A stretch of 33,247 nt of DNA, from NCBI GenBank assembly GCA_024280115.1, contig JAJRQT010000051.1:1-33247 (forward strand), in the 5' to 3' direction. Positions 25,012 through 33,182 of this stretch are shown piece after piece (the first letter of the stretch is position 1; each line of letters begins with the position of its first letter). The notes beneath the pieces were generated by a model. It saw nothing but the letters and a program-made list of their open reading frames with translations. It made no database searches and had not been told where the DNA came from. The DNA is from Bacteroidota bacterium (lineage in GTDB: Bacteria; Bacteroidota; Bacteroidia; Cytophagales; Cyclobacteriaceae). Position numbers and translations under genes: made by a program.

Positions 25012-25037
25012 AAAATAAGGGCTTTCGCCCTTATTTT
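25012..25037. terminator. Intrinsic terminator after the 111-aa gene
   Basis: AAAATAAGGGC (25012-25022) pairs perfectly with GCCCTTATTTT (25027-25037) around TTTC. It has A and T flanks, so it could stop transcription from either strand. It abuts the stop codon at 25038. Confidence 0.8.
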
Positions 25038-25373
25038 CTATTCACCTAGCAAGTAATATGAAGAGGTGCCGGTTTGCAACACAAGGTCGCTCCGGCGTAA
25101 TAAAATCTTTAAGCGTTCATCATCTTTGTCACGGCATTCGTAAACAAGTTGATTTTTAGCATTATACACTTTGGTACACTTTTTCTGAACTGGTTCAACT
25201 ATTTTTAGAGCGAGAAGATGCTCTATTACATCGAGCATTTCAGCTTCCTGAATTTCAGATTTTTTAACTTCCGTATTTTCAAAATTATCCGCATATGATT
25301 TAGAATTTGACAACGCGATGACCGCAATAATTATCCCAAATATTAAGGTCGATATTTTAAGTTTCTTTTTCAT
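25038..25373 (-). CDS. Exported protein of unknown function (111 aa)
   Basis: The protein starts with a clear signal peptide (KKKLKISTLIFGIIIAVIALSNSKSYA, cleavage probably after SYA at about residue 28). The mature part is about 83 residues, helical and acidic near its start (TEVKKSEIQEAEMLDVIEHLLALK). It carries two cysteines in CTKVYNAKNQLVYEC that may form a disulfide, and ends in a short basic/hydrophobic region (LKILLRRSDLVL). No family is recognised. It is a single gene with its own terminator, between the acyltransferase and the regulator-phosphatase. Confidence 0.7.
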   Translation of the reverse strand: MKKKLKISTLIFGIIIAVIALSNSKSYADNFENTEVKKSEIQEAEMLDVIEHLLALKIVEPVQKKCTKVYNAKNQLVYECRDKDDERLKILLRRSDLVLQTGTSSYYLLGE

Positions 25374-25614
25374 TTTTCAAGACTTGGTTGATTGACTGCA
25401 TTAAATCAATTGCCATGCCAAAAATTATAAATTACTGTTTTATAGCTATTTATAATAATAAATCCAATTCCACTCTCGCTTTGTTGTTCTATTTCGAACA
25501 GAAGACCGATCAAATTTGCACGAAGTATTTACCATACAACACGATCAAATATGATCAATTATCCACTCCAGCGTTTTAAAAGCTGATCATCACTAATAAA
25601 TTGACTTATTGAAA
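25374..25614. other. Intergenic region, no gene seen
   Basis: This is the divergent spacer between the exported protein and the phosphatase gene. A short frame at 25388-25579 has an unlikely, low-complexity product and I do not count it as a gene. The phosphatase promoter lies just to the right. Confidence 0.4.
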
Positions 25615-25645
25615 TGTGATTATTATGTAACTTATTTCTATTTTT
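25615..25645 (+). promoter_or_regulatory. Probable promoter of the phosphatase gene
   Basis: TATTTTTG (25638-25645) matches the TAnnTTTG -7 element exactly. TGTG (25615-25618), 19 bases upstream, is one mismatch from the -33 TTTG. The start codon follows 59 bases later. Confidence 0.45.
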
Positions 25646-25704
25646 GAATTTGGGAATGCCAAATACTTCAACCAAAAAAATATGAAGTATAGATAGTTAA
25701 TAAC

Positions 25705-26922
25705 ATGGATATAGCAGGGATTTTACATAAAGCACCAATATTCAGTGGATTAGATATTCAATCCCTGGATTCATTGACTCCGCTTTTTGAAGAAGAATTT
25801 TTCTCTGCCGGTGAAAAAATATTACGCGAAGGAGAATTCGGAGATTCAATGTTTATTATTGTTGAAGGACAAGTCGAAGTCACAAAATCGAGTGAAGGCG
25901 ACAAGGAAATTCTCATCACAAAGCTTGGGGAGGCGTCATATTTTGGTGAAGTAGCCCTTATCGACAACCAACCGAGATCCGCAAATGTGAATGCTGATAA
26001 AAATACCACCGTTTTACGGCTGAAAAAAAGTTCCTTTGAAAAACTGCTCCTTGAAAATAAAACTTTTGCTATCAATTTTTATAGAAATTGCCTGAATGAG
26101 ACGATAGACAGAATGAGAGAAACGGCAACTAACCTGACCTCGTCAATGTCAGTACTCGGTCAAAAAAGCACCCGGCTCGATCAGATGGATGCGGAATTAT
26201 CTCATGCCAAGGTTATCCAGGATTATTTTGTAAGCGAAGACCAACTATCTTCTGTGTGCTTTAATAAGTATGGGATAAGGCAGACGGTTATCTACAAACC
26301 ATATCTTGAGGTTGGCGGTGATTTTCTGAGCCTGAAAAGTTTCTCTGATGACAAAGCGGGATTTATTATCGCGGATGTAATGGGGCATGGAATTTCTGCT
26401 GCGCTGGCCACCGGTGTATTAAGAAGCGGATTCTCTATATTTTCAAAGGAATATGGCCAAAACCCCATTGAACTCATGGAGCATTTAAACGGGCATATTT
26501 ATGAGATATTTACTTCACTTTTTGCAACCGGATATTATGCCTTGGTCGATATGGGGAGCTCAAAAGTAAAATTGAGCAAAGGTGGGCATATGCATCCTTT
26601 GGTTTGGAAAACCGGAATAAGCGGACTCTTCCCTATAGATATTCCCGGCCCTGGCCTGGGCATAATCCCTAAAGCAAAATTCCATGAAATAACCATAGAT
26701 GTAAATAAAGGTGATAAAATGCTTTTTTTCACTGATGGCATAATTGAGCAGCGCAATTATGAAGGTGAAATGTTCGGTCACGAAAGACTGGAAGAATTAT
26801 TTATAAAATACTGCAATGTCGGGGAAGACAATATTCTACAAACAATTTATACAGATTTCAAAAACTTTTGTCATGACAATGAGCTTCAAGACGATGTGAC
26901 CCTTTTTCTCCTTGAGTTTTAA
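25705..26922 (+). CDS. Cyclic-nucleotide-binding / SpoIIE-type PP2C phosphatase
   Basis: A 405-residue two-domain signalling protein. Residues 1-125 form a cyclic-nucleotide-binding domain: FSAGEKILREGEFGDSMFIIVEGQVEV, and a phosphate-binding-cassette-like YFGEVALIDNQPRSANV. A coiled, methionine- and serine-containing linker (about 130-175) leads to a SpoIIE/PP2C serine phosphatase. The metal site aspartates are in GGDFLSL (about residue 206) and ADVMGHGISAA (about 224), then TDGIIEQRN and DDVTLFLLEF at the end. Such proteins dephosphorylate anti-sigma-factor antagonists or other phosphoproteins in response to a ligand. The linked sensor suggests control by cAMP or a similar nucleotide. No cyclase or antagonist gene is adjacent, so its partner is elsewhere. 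Confidence 0.92.
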   Translation: MDIAGILHKAPIFSGLDIQSLDSLTPLFEEEFFSAGEKILREGEFGDSMFIIVEGQVEVTKSSEGDKEILITKLGEASYFGEVALIDNQPRSANVNADKNTTVLRLKKSSFEKLLLENKTFAINFYRNCLNETIDRMRETATNLTSSMSVLGQKSTRLDQMDAELSHAKVIQDYFVSEDQLSSVCFNKYGIRQTVIYKPYLEVGGDFLSLKSFSDDKAGFIIADVMGHGISAALATGVLRSGFSIFSKEYGQNPIELMEHLNGHIYEIFTSLFATGYYALVDMGSSKVKLSKGGHMHPLVWKTGISGLFPIDIPGPGLGIIPKAKFHEITIDVNKGDKMLFFTDGIIEQRNYEGEMFGHERLEELFIKYCNVGEDNILQTIYTDFKNFCHDNELQDDVTLFLLEF

Positions 26923-27005
26923 TTTTACTATAGATAGATATCAATAGAGTGGTTACTAACTTTTTCCAAAAATAATTTTCATCTCAAATTTTCAACATTT
27001 CCACA

Positions 27006-27013
27006 TATATTTG
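27006..27013 (+). promoter_or_regulatory. -7 promoter element of the smpB operon
   Basis: TATATTTG matches TAnnTTTG, 24 bases before the TTG start. No exact TTTG was found at the -33 position, so only the -7 element is supported. Confidence 0.5.
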
Positions 27014-27036
27014 CATGCAATAAAAAAAACAGACCG

Positions 27037-27501
27037 TTGGCCAAAAAAGAGAAGGATCCGAATAATATAAATATTAAGAACAAGAAAGCTAGTTTCGAAT
27101 ATCACTTTATCGATAAATTTGTAGCCGGCATTATCTTGTCCGGCTCTGAAATAAAATCTATTCGTGAAGGAAAAGTGAATTTACAGGCTTCTTATTGTTC
27201 CATCCGCAAAAATGAGGCTTTTGTGAAGGAAATGCATATTTCGCCATATAAACAGGCATCTTATCTCAATCATGAACCAAAAAGAGAACGAAAACTCCTC
27301 TTAAATAAACGGGAGATAAAAAAACTTGCGGCCAAAAGTCAGGAGCAAGGTTTAACAATTGTTCCTACCCGCTTATTTGTAACAAACAAAGGTTTAGCCA
27401 AATTGGAGATAGCCCTTGCCAAAGGCAAAAAACTTCATGACAAACGGCATGATATCAAAGAAAAGGATTTGAAAAAGGACCTTGAAAGGTTGAAATTATA
27501 A
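27037..27501 (+). CDS. smpB: SsrA-binding protein SmpB
   Basis: SmpB binds tmRNA (SsrA) and brings it to stalled ribosomes in trans-translation. This 154-residue protein fits the family: NKKASFEYHFIDKFVAGIILSGSEIKSIREGKVNLQ is the conserved RNA-binding barrel start, followed by KQASYLNHEPKRERKLLLNKREI and the basic C-terminal tail (KGKKLHDKRHDIKEKD), which enters the decoding channel. The start is a TTG, chosen because the frame has no ATG nearby and the first residues (AKKEKDPNNINI) are right for the family. It opens a three-gene operon: its stop is followed directly (0 bp) by the NlpC/P60 gene. Confidence 0.97.
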   Translation: MAKKEKDPNNINIKNKKASFEYHFIDKFVAGIILSGSEIKSIREGKVNLQASYCSIRKNEAFVKEMHISPYKQASYLNHEPKRERKLLLNKREIKKLAAKSQEQGLTIVPTRLFVTNKGLAKLEIALAKGKKLHDKRHDIKEKDLKKDLERLKL

Positions 27502-28293
27502 ATGAAAAAAAATCTAAAAGGTATTTGCAGGCTGGGAATCGTTCCGGTAAGGTCAGGTTCCAATGATGGTTCGGAGATGGTGACTCAGCTTCTTTTCGGA
27601 GATCATTACAGTGTTGTTGAAATCTCTGATGATGAAAAATGGACAAAAGTTAAAATAGAATCTGACCAGTATGAAGGCTGGATTGACAGCAAGCAACACA
27701 CTGATATTAGTGAAGAATATTTCAATCACCTGAATAATTCAGAATTCAAAATTGCCACTGACATCATTGCTACCATATTATATAAGAAAAGGTTAATTCA
27801 AATTGTGATTGGCAGCGTACTCCCAATTTCCAGCAATGAAATTTTTGAAGTTTACGAACAGTATGCATTCAATGGATCATCAAAGAATATTGGTGATCGA
27901 CAGGGTTTCGAATTTCTCAAACAAATCATAAAACCGTATATGAATGCTCCCTACCTCTGGGGAGGAAAAACACCATTTGGCATTGACTGTTCGGGGTTGA
28001 CCCAACAGATTTATAAATTGTGTGGTTATAGATTGTACCGGGATGCCGCTCAGCAGTATAACCAGGGTGATAAAGTTGATTCTTTGGAAGAAGCTATCCC
28101 AGGAGATTTGGCATTTTTCAAAAATGAAAAAGAGCAAATAACTCATGTTGGCATTTTAATGGAAGATCAGAATATTATTCATGCTTCTGGGTTTGTGAGA
28201 AAAGACAAATTAGATGAAAACGGAATTTTTAATATGGAATTTTCAACATATACTCATAAATTAGCTGGATTAAAACGAATTCTAAAGACATGA
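27502..28293 (+). CDS. SH3-domain / NlpC-P60 cysteine peptidase
   Basis: A 263-residue cell-wall-type peptidase. Residues 10-60 form a bacterial SH3-like domain (PVRSGSNDGSEMVTQLLFGD, KVKIESDQYEGWIDSKQH). The NlpC/P60 domain covers about 145-260. The catalytic Cys lies in GIDCSGLTQQIY (about 163), the histidine in THVGIL (about 215), and the third residue is His in IIHASG (about 227), preceded by PGDLAFF. It would cleave gamma-D-Glu to diamino-acid bonds in peptidoglycan stem peptides. There is no clear N-terminal signal, so its location is uncertain; it may be exported by another route or act on recycled muropeptides. It is coupled to smpB (0 bp) and to the HNH gene (4-bp overlap). Confidence 0.92.
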   Translation: MKKNLKGICRLGIVPVRSGSNDGSEMVTQLLFGDHYSVVEISDDEKWTKVKIESDQYEGWIDSKQHTDISEEYFNHLNNSEFKIATDIIATILYKKRLIQIVIGSVLPISSNEIFEVYEQYAFNGSSKNIGDRQGFEFLKQIIKPYMNAPYLWGGKTPFGIDCSGLTQQIYKLCGYRLYRDAAQQYNQGDKVDSLEEAIPGDLAFFKNEKEQITHVGILMEDQNIIHASGFVRKDKLDENGIFNMEFSTYTHKLAGLKRILKT

Positions 28294-28805
28294 ATTTTAA
28301 AGCACTCATACTGAATTTAGATTATACTCCCGTTGCAATCTGTACAGTTCAGCGTGCTTTTTTATTGGTATATCTAAGAAAAGCAATATTGTTGGAAGCC
28401 AATAGTACTTTTGCTTTACACACTGTAAATGAGACATATTCAATGCCTTCTGTTATAAAACTCAACAGATATGTGGATATTCCATATAAAAAGGTGGTAC
28501 TCAACAGGGATAATATTTTTAAACGGGATGGCTTTACCTGCCAATATTGTGGCAACACTAAAGAATTGACCCTCGACCATCTGGTTCCAAAAGCAAAAGG
28601 TGGAAAAACAACATGGAATAACCTGATAACCGCTTGCAAAACCTGCAATTCAAAAAAAGGCAATGCTTCTCTTGAAGAGACCGGGTTATTATTAAATATA
28701 AAACCTTATCGCCCCTCTTACATCATGTATCTGAAAGATCTTTCCGGAAACAACTATGAAGAATGGAAACCTTATCTTGACACCAAAAATATCAGGGTTG
28801 CATAA
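28290..28805 (+). CDS. HNH endonuclease family protein
   Basis: A 171-residue protein. The C-terminal part has an HNH fold with zinc pairs: CQYCG (about residues 84-88), the catalytic LDHLVPKAKGGKTTWNNLITAC (about 96-117) and CKTCN (about 117-121). The N-terminal half (LNLDYTPVAICTVQRAFLLVYLRKAILLE) is a conserved lead-in of a widespread chromosomal HNH family found in many Bacteroidota and cyanobacteria; its function is not established. The start overlaps the previous stop by 4 bp (ATGA). The gene ends 6 bases before the convergent phosphatase-like gene. Confidence 0.9.
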   Translation: MNFKALILNLDYTPVAICTVQRAFLLVYLRKAILLEANSTFALHTVNETYSMPSVIKLNRYVDIPYKKVVLNRDNIFKRDGFTCQYCGNTKELTLDHLVPKAKGGKTTWNNLITACKTCNSKKGNASLEETGLLLNIKPYRPSYIMYLKDLSGNNYEEWKPYLDTKNIRVA

Positions 28806-28811
28806 TTGTTT

Positions 28812-29534
28812 TTAAGGCGTGTCTTTCAGCTTTTTTCGTAATTGCGAAAAAACATAAAACATCTCAATTGCCACTTGCTTGCAACTTTCATTATAAATTT
28901 GCTCCTCCATTTCTGATCCATCATAACCTACCGGATCTTCGTAGCCTAATAATAAACGGTGGTAAGTGCCTCTTAAATTAGAAATATTAAGATCAGCATT
29001 TCGATCAACAAAAATTGCCATAAAATTACTATTGGGATTTTTCACATGTTCAATTTTTTTGGGATAAACTACCAAAGGATCCAAATTGTAGGAGTATTTT
29101 ATCCTGTAAACATCGACTCCATCGATATTCATCTTATAAACTATATATCCTGCTTTTTCAAGACTAATAATGGTATTCAAAGAAATTTCATCCGGTTTTA
29201 TACCTCCGGAATACGCCTGATAATCTGTAAATCCAAAATAATATGCAGCTGTTTTGGACCAAACCTGGGCCATCTGACCTACAGAAGATTGATTTGTACT
29301 GATAAATAGTAGTTTCCCGGAGATATTATTTCGCTCCTGATCTTCTAAATAATAGACAATTTCATTGAGCCTGTATCTTCGATCTTCTGGGATTTTTCTG
29401 AATTCCGATGGGAAATCTCTTACATATTCATTGAGAATAGGATACAATTTATTGAAACTGAAATTCCTGCTACCCGCTGGGAGTATTGAAATTATCAACA
29501 ACAATGCACTTAAGGATATTTTTACGAATACCAT
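28812..29534 (-). CDS. Secreted LMW-phosphatase/arsenate-reductase-like protein lacking the catalytic Cys
   Basis: The 240-residue protein matches a low-molecular-weight phosphatase / arsenate-reductase-like family across its length. The shared segments are KLLFISTNQSSVGQMAQVW, AAYYFGFTDYQAYSGG, NPNSNFMAIFVDRNAD, YEDPVGYDG and the IAIEMFYVFSQL-type end. The family normally has a CTHNSRRS-type P-loop. Here the cysteine is a serine (Ser79) and the arginine pair is absent, so phosphatase activity should be lost. It also starts with a signal-like hydrophobic segment (ISLSALLLIISILPAGS). Its ATG lies 2 bp after the accC stop, so it is cotranscribed with accC. Role unknown; a substrate-binding or scaffold pseudo-enzyme is a guess. 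Confidence 0.8.
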   Translation of the reverse strand: MVFVKISLSALLLIISILPAGSRNFSFNKLYPILNEYVRDFPSEFRKIPEDRRYRLNEIVYYLEDQERNNISGKLLFISTNQSSVGQMAQVWSKTAAYYFGFTDYQAYSGGIKPDEISLNTIISLEKAGYIVYKMNIDGVDVYRIKYSYNLDPLVVYPKKIEHVKNPNSNFMAIFVDRNADLNISNLRGTYHRLLLGYEDPVGYDGSEMEEQIYNESCKQVAIEMFYVFSQLRKKLKDTP

Positions 29535-29536
29535 AT

Positions 29537-31027
29537 TTATTTTTTCATTCTATTACGCCATCCACTTCCTTTTACAATTTTATGATTTGGATTTTTAAAA
29601 ACGCTATTATTCATTATTTCGCTTGAAATGACTGCGGCAACCATAGATTCTGAAATATCTGATTTATTCATTCCGTTTTCTATTTCTTCTAGTCTTTGAT
29701 CTATAAAATTAGTATCAAAATCCCCGGAACAAAAATCTGCATCTTTCATCACGAATTTACCAAAATCCAGCGTGTTTTTTACTCCACTTATTTCATATTC
29801 ATCAATAGCTCTAATCATCCTCAGCCTGGCCTCAGTGCGGGTTTCGCCGTAAGTTACCAATTTGGCCAATAATGGATCATATTCCACAGGCACATCCATG
29901 CCCTCTTCGCAACCATCATCCACCCTTACGCCAGGCCCTTTTGGGGGTTTATAAGTATTTAATTTACCGACATCGGGCAAAAAGGAATTATGAGGATCTT
30001 CTGCATAAACTCTCAATTCCATAGCATGGCCACGGATAGAAATGTTATTCTGATCAACTTGCAATGGAGCACCCTGGGCAATCATAATTTGTTGTTTCAC
30101 CATGTCAATTCCTGTTATAAATTCGGTAACGGGATGCTCAACCTGCAATCGTGTATTCATCTCCAGGAAATAAAAATTACGATTTTTATCCATGATAAAT
30201 TCTATAGTTCCAGCATTTGCGTAGTTGCATGCCCTGGCAAGATCGATGGCTGCTTTTCCCATTTTTCTCCGAAGATTTTCATCAAGAACAGTTGAAGGGG
30301 CTTCCTCTACAACTTTTTGATGTCTCCGCTGGATGGTACATTCACGCTCGAACAAATGGACACAGTTTCCATGGTGATCTGCCAAAATCTGAAATTCTAT
30401 ATGCCTTGGTTTAAGAATCAATTTCTCAATAAAAACAGTATCATCTCCAAAAGCAGCCTTTGCTTCCCGGATAGATAGACTAATTTGTTCATGTATCTCC
30501 TCTGCAGACCGTATAATATGCATCCCCTTCCCTCCACCACCAGAGCTTGCCTTTACCAGCACAGGATATCCAATTTCTTCTATTTTAGTTATAAGATCTG
30601 AATCTTTTTCATTACCAATCCGAAACCCCGGAATAACGGGAATTCCGGCTTCTATTGCAATTTCTTTTGCCTTGAGCTTATTGCCCATCACATCAATGGT
30701 TTGTGATGACGGGCCTATGAATATAAAACCAGCTTCAACTACTTTTCTGGCAAACAGAGGATTTTCGGATAAAAATCCATATCCCGGATGTATAGCATCC
30801 ACCCTGGCATCTTTAGCCACATCCAATACCTGGTCAATATCCAGGTAGGGCTCGATTCCTTTATTTTGTATATAAAAAATCTCATCAGCAAACCTCACGT
30901 GATAGGCAGATCGATCAACTTCAGAATAAACAGTGACAGTGCTGATCTGTAATTCTTTTGCCGCCCTCATAATCCTGACCGCGATTTCTCCTCTATTTGC
31001 AATGAGTATTTTATTTATTTTCTTCAT
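29537..31027 (-). CDS. accC: Biotin carboxylase subunit of acyl-/acetyl-CoA carboxylase
   Basis: This enzyme carboxylates biotin on its carrier protein with ATP and bicarbonate, the first step of acetyl-CoA or propionyl-CoA carboxylation. The 496-residue protein starts INKILIANRGEIAVRIMRAAKEL, the conserved N-terminus. The ATP-grasp glycine loop is SSGGGGKGMH (about 165-174), then FIEKLILKPRHIEFQILAD and the active-site EMNTRLQVEHPVTE (about 288-301). The C-terminal 50 residues extend beyond classical AccC, as in AccC forms of multi-subunit carboxylases. The carrier and carboxyltransferase genes are not in the window. Substrate (acetyl or propionyl) is not settled by this sequence. Confidence 0.93.
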   Translation of the reverse strand: MKKINKILIANRGEIAVRIMRAAKELQISTVTVYSEVDRSAYHVRFADEIFYIQNKGIEPYLDIDQVLDVAKDARVDAIHPGYGFLSENPLFARKVVEAGFIFIGPSSQTIDVMGNKLKAKEIAIEAGIPVIPGFRIGNEKDSDLITKIEEIGYPVLVKASSGGGGKGMHIIRSAEEIHEQISLSIREAKAAFGDDTVFIEKLILKPRHIEFQILADHHGNCVHLFERECTIQRRHQKVVEEAPSTVLDENLRRKMGKAAIDLARACNYANAGTIEFIMDKNRNFYFLEMNTRLQVEHPVTEFITGIDMVKQQIMIAQGAPLQVDQNNISIRGHAMELRVYAEDPHNSFLPDVGKLNTYKPPKGPGVRVDDGCEEGMDVPVEYDPLLAKLVTYGETRTEARLRMIRAIDEYEISGVKNTLDFGKFVMKDADFCSGDFDTNFIDQRLEEIENGMNKSDISESMVAAVISSEIMNNSVFKNPNHKIVKGSGWRNRMKK

Positions 31028-31249
31028 TTAGACTTCAGAATGAATCTTAATCCACCTATTATGATAAACTGCTTCTAAAATTTAACGGTAATCTTCACTG
31101 TTTGAAAAACAGGGCCAATATAAAATTAATTTCATTATATATTAATGTCATCAACTAAGCATTTTATCATCAGCCTGCAATCAAGTCATCTTTCATTTAC
31201 GCTAAACTATCGACTGAAGTAGATTATATTCTCAATTTGCAATAATTGC
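31028..31249. other. Divergent intergenic region, no gene seen
   Basis: This is the spacer between accC (minus) and the SPT-like gene (plus). It contains a small palindrome, CTGTTT-GAA-AAACAG (31098-31112), but no coding frame. I saw no clear accC promoter. Confidence 0.4.
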
Positions 31250-31281
31250 TTTGATTTAGAGGTATTTAAATACTAAATTTG
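31250..31281 (+). promoter_or_regulatory. Promoter of the SPT-like gene
   Basis: TTTG (31250-31253), a 20-base spacer and TAAATTTG (31274-31281) fit the phylum consensus. The GTG start follows 41 bases later. Confidence 0.7.
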
Positions 31282-31322
31282 CAGCTTTTAAAGTAATCAG
31301 AGGGAATTTTAAATAAAGAAGC

Positions 31323-32570
31323 GTGGATATTTTTGATAAACTTGATATTAGCAAAACTCCATTAGGAAGATATGCTGATGAGGACGATGGGTACTTTATG
31401 TTCCCAAAGTTAGAGGGAGAAATAGCTCCAAGAATGACTTTTCAGGGGAGAGAAGTACTTGTCTGGAGTCTGAATAGCTATTTGGGATTAGCCAATCATC
31501 CTGAGGTACGAAAAGCGGATGCAGATGCTACCAGAGATTGGGGCATGGCCTATCCCATGGGAGCCAGAATTATGTCCGGTAATACGAAGTATCATGAACA
31601 ATTCGAATCCCAGCTTGCAGATTTTGTAGATAAGGAAGACGCCATGTTGCTTAATTTTGGTTATCAGGGCGTTGTATCTATCATTGACACCGTAGTAAAT
31701 CGAAAAGACGTCATCGTATATGATGCGGAATCACATGCGTGTATTATCGATGGCGTAAGATTACATATGGGAAAACGATTCATTTTCCCTCACAACGATA
31801 TAGAAAATCTTGAAAAGCAGCTTCAAAGAGCCACAAGAATTACCAATGAAACCGGTGGCGGTATATTGGTTATATCTGAAGGTGTATTTGGAATGTCGGG
31901 CAATCTGGGCGATCTCCAGGGTATTGTAGCGCTTAAAAAGAAATTTAATTTCCGGTTGTTGGTTGACGATGCACATGGGTTTGGCACTATGGGTGAAACT
32001 GGTGCAGGCACTGGCGAACACTTTGGTGTTCAGGATGATATTGATATTTATATATCAACCTTCGCAAAGTCAATGGCCAGCATAGGCGCATTTGTCGCCA
32101 GTAAAAAAGAAGTAATAAAGTATTTGCGGTACAATGTGAGGTCTCAAATATTTGCCAAATCTCTTCCTATGCCATTAGTGATTGGAAATATGAAGCGATT
32201 GGAGCTATTGAGGACAAAACCGGAAATGAAAGCCAATCTCTGGAAGATTGTCAACGCCTTACAATCGGGATTGAAGGAAAAAGGTTATAACCTAGGAACG
32301 ACAAAATCACCGGTAACTCCTGTATTTTTAAATGGGACCAACTATGAGGCGGGAAATCTAATTCTTGATATCAGAGAAAAGTACAATATTTTCTGCTCTA
32401 TGGTTATTTATCCAATTGTACCAAAAGGCATTATTATGTTGCGCATTATTCCCACCGCTGCTCACACCCTTAAAGATGTTGAAGAAACAATAACAGCATT
32501 TGATGCCGTAAGAGAAAATTTAGAATCAGGTATATATAGAAAAGCAGGAATATTTAATTTTACGGAATAA
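31323..32570 (+). CDS. PLP-dependent alpha-oxoamine synthase, serine palmitoyltransferase-like
   Basis: A 415-residue PLP enzyme of the alpha-oxoamine synthase family (serine palmitoyltransferase, KBL, AONS). Seen: NSYLGLANHPEVRKA near residue 50, GARIMSGNTKYHEQFE, AMLLNFGYQG, VDDAHGFGTMG (the DxAHG cofactor site, about residues 213-219) and STFAKSMASIGA with the PLP lysine near residue 249. RSQIFAKSLPMP follows. The MDIFDKLDISKTPLGRYADEDDGYFMFP N-terminus is typical of the Bacteroidota sphingolipid enzyme, which condenses serine with an acyl-CoA; KBL is the alternative. It starts at a GTG, supported by the promoter 41 bp upstream. The histone-H1-like gene follows about 100 bp later. Confidence 0.85.
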   Translation: MDIFDKLDISKTPLGRYADEDDGYFMFPKLEGEIAPRMTFQGREVLVWSLNSYLGLANHPEVRKADADATRDWGMAYPMGARIMSGNTKYHEQFESQLADFVDKEDAMLLNFGYQGVVSIIDTVVNRKDVIVYDAESHACIIDGVRLHMGKRFIFPHNDIENLEKQLQRATRITNETGGGILVISEGVFGMSGNLGDLQGIVALKKKFNFRLLVDDAHGFGTMGETGAGTGEHFGVQDDIDIYISTFAKSMASIGAFVASKKEVIKYLRYNVRSQIFAKSLPMPLVIGNMKRLELLRTKPEMKANLWKIVNALQSGLKEKGYNLGTTKSPVTPVFLNGTNYEAGNLILDIREKYNIFCSMVIYPIVPKGIIMLRIIPTAAHTLKDVEETITAFDAVRENLESGIYRKAGIFNFTE

Positions 32571-32673
32571 TTATTTTAAAAATTGTGCCGTATTTATTGA
32601 TTTATGAACATTTTAGCTATATTGCCATCGCAAAACCTAAACTGTTTTTAATTTAACCATAACGTTTTATAAG

Positions 32674-32850
32674 ATGAAAAGATTTGATGAACTTAGAGAT
32701 TTAGTAATGTCATTAGAAGGTGATTTCCAGAAATTCTATGATAAAAAAAATCAGGCTGCTGGAACAAGAGTAAGAAAAGGAATGCAAGAATTGAAAAACT
32801 TATCTCAAACCATTAGGGTTGAGGTTCAAGACATTAAAAACAAGGGATAA
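32674..32850 (+). CDS. Histone-H1-like DNA-binding mini-protein
   Basis: A 58-residue lysine/arginine-rich protein, starting MKRFDELRDLVMSLEGDFQKFY, continuing DKKNQAAGTRVRKGMQELKNL and ending DIKNKG. It matches the short histone-H1/Hc1-like proteins annotated in many Bacteroidota, in which a helical domain with AAGTRVRKGMQELK is the conserved core. It probably binds nucleic acid and helps organise the chromosome. The ATG lies about 100 bp after the SPT-like stop and a terminator follows 27 bases after its stop codon, so it can be a single-gene transcript. Confidence 0.85.
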   Translation: MKRFDELRDLVMSLEGDFQKFYDKKNQAAGTRVRKGMQELKNLSQTIRVEVQDIKNKG

Positions 32851-32877
32851 GAATATATCCGGATTTCAAGAAATAAG

Positions 32878-32902
32878 AAAGGAGCTTTACGCTCCTTTTT
32901 TT
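32878..32902 (+). terminator. Intrinsic terminator of the H1-like gene
   Basis: AAAGGAGC (32878-32885) pairs with GCTCCTTT (32891-32898) over TTTAC, followed by a T-run to 32902. Confidence 0.85.
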
Positions 32903-32931
32903 ATATATAAGAATTTCTGGCGTCCGACTAA

Positions 32932-32953
32932 ATCCCCCTTGGAGAAGGGGGAT
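32932..32953. repeat. GC-rich hairpin (REP-like palindrome)
   Basis: ATCCCCCTT and AAGGGGGAT are perfect 9-base arms around GGAG. Short C/G-run palindromes of this form are often dispersed repeats in intergenic DNA. Only one copy is in this window. Confidence 0.55.
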
Positions 32954-33182
32954 CGAGATTGAATATCAGTGAGTTATGATTAATTTTAATACTACGTTCA
33001 AAGAGGTGTTCTTATCGAGGTCTGGTTAAAAAGTGCATATACGCCTCAAAAAACGTCTTTCTCCTATAAATATAACTTTCCTCGGATGCCTGTATATAAG
33101 AATTTAAGGCTTAATAGACAAAAAGGAGGCTGAAACCTCTGTAAGTTTCTGATATTCATAGCTTTGCATCAAATGAAAGCTT
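32954..33182. other. Intergenic region, no gene seen
   Basis: No coding frame is visible between the H1-like gene and the frame at 33183. The sequence TATATAAGAATTT occurs at about 32903-32915 and again near 33093-33105. Confidence 0.4.

Noticed and set aside
25388..25579. 63-codon plus-strand frame in the divergent spacer
   Set aside because: Low-complexity product, no promoter, and located in the leader region of the neighbouring genes.
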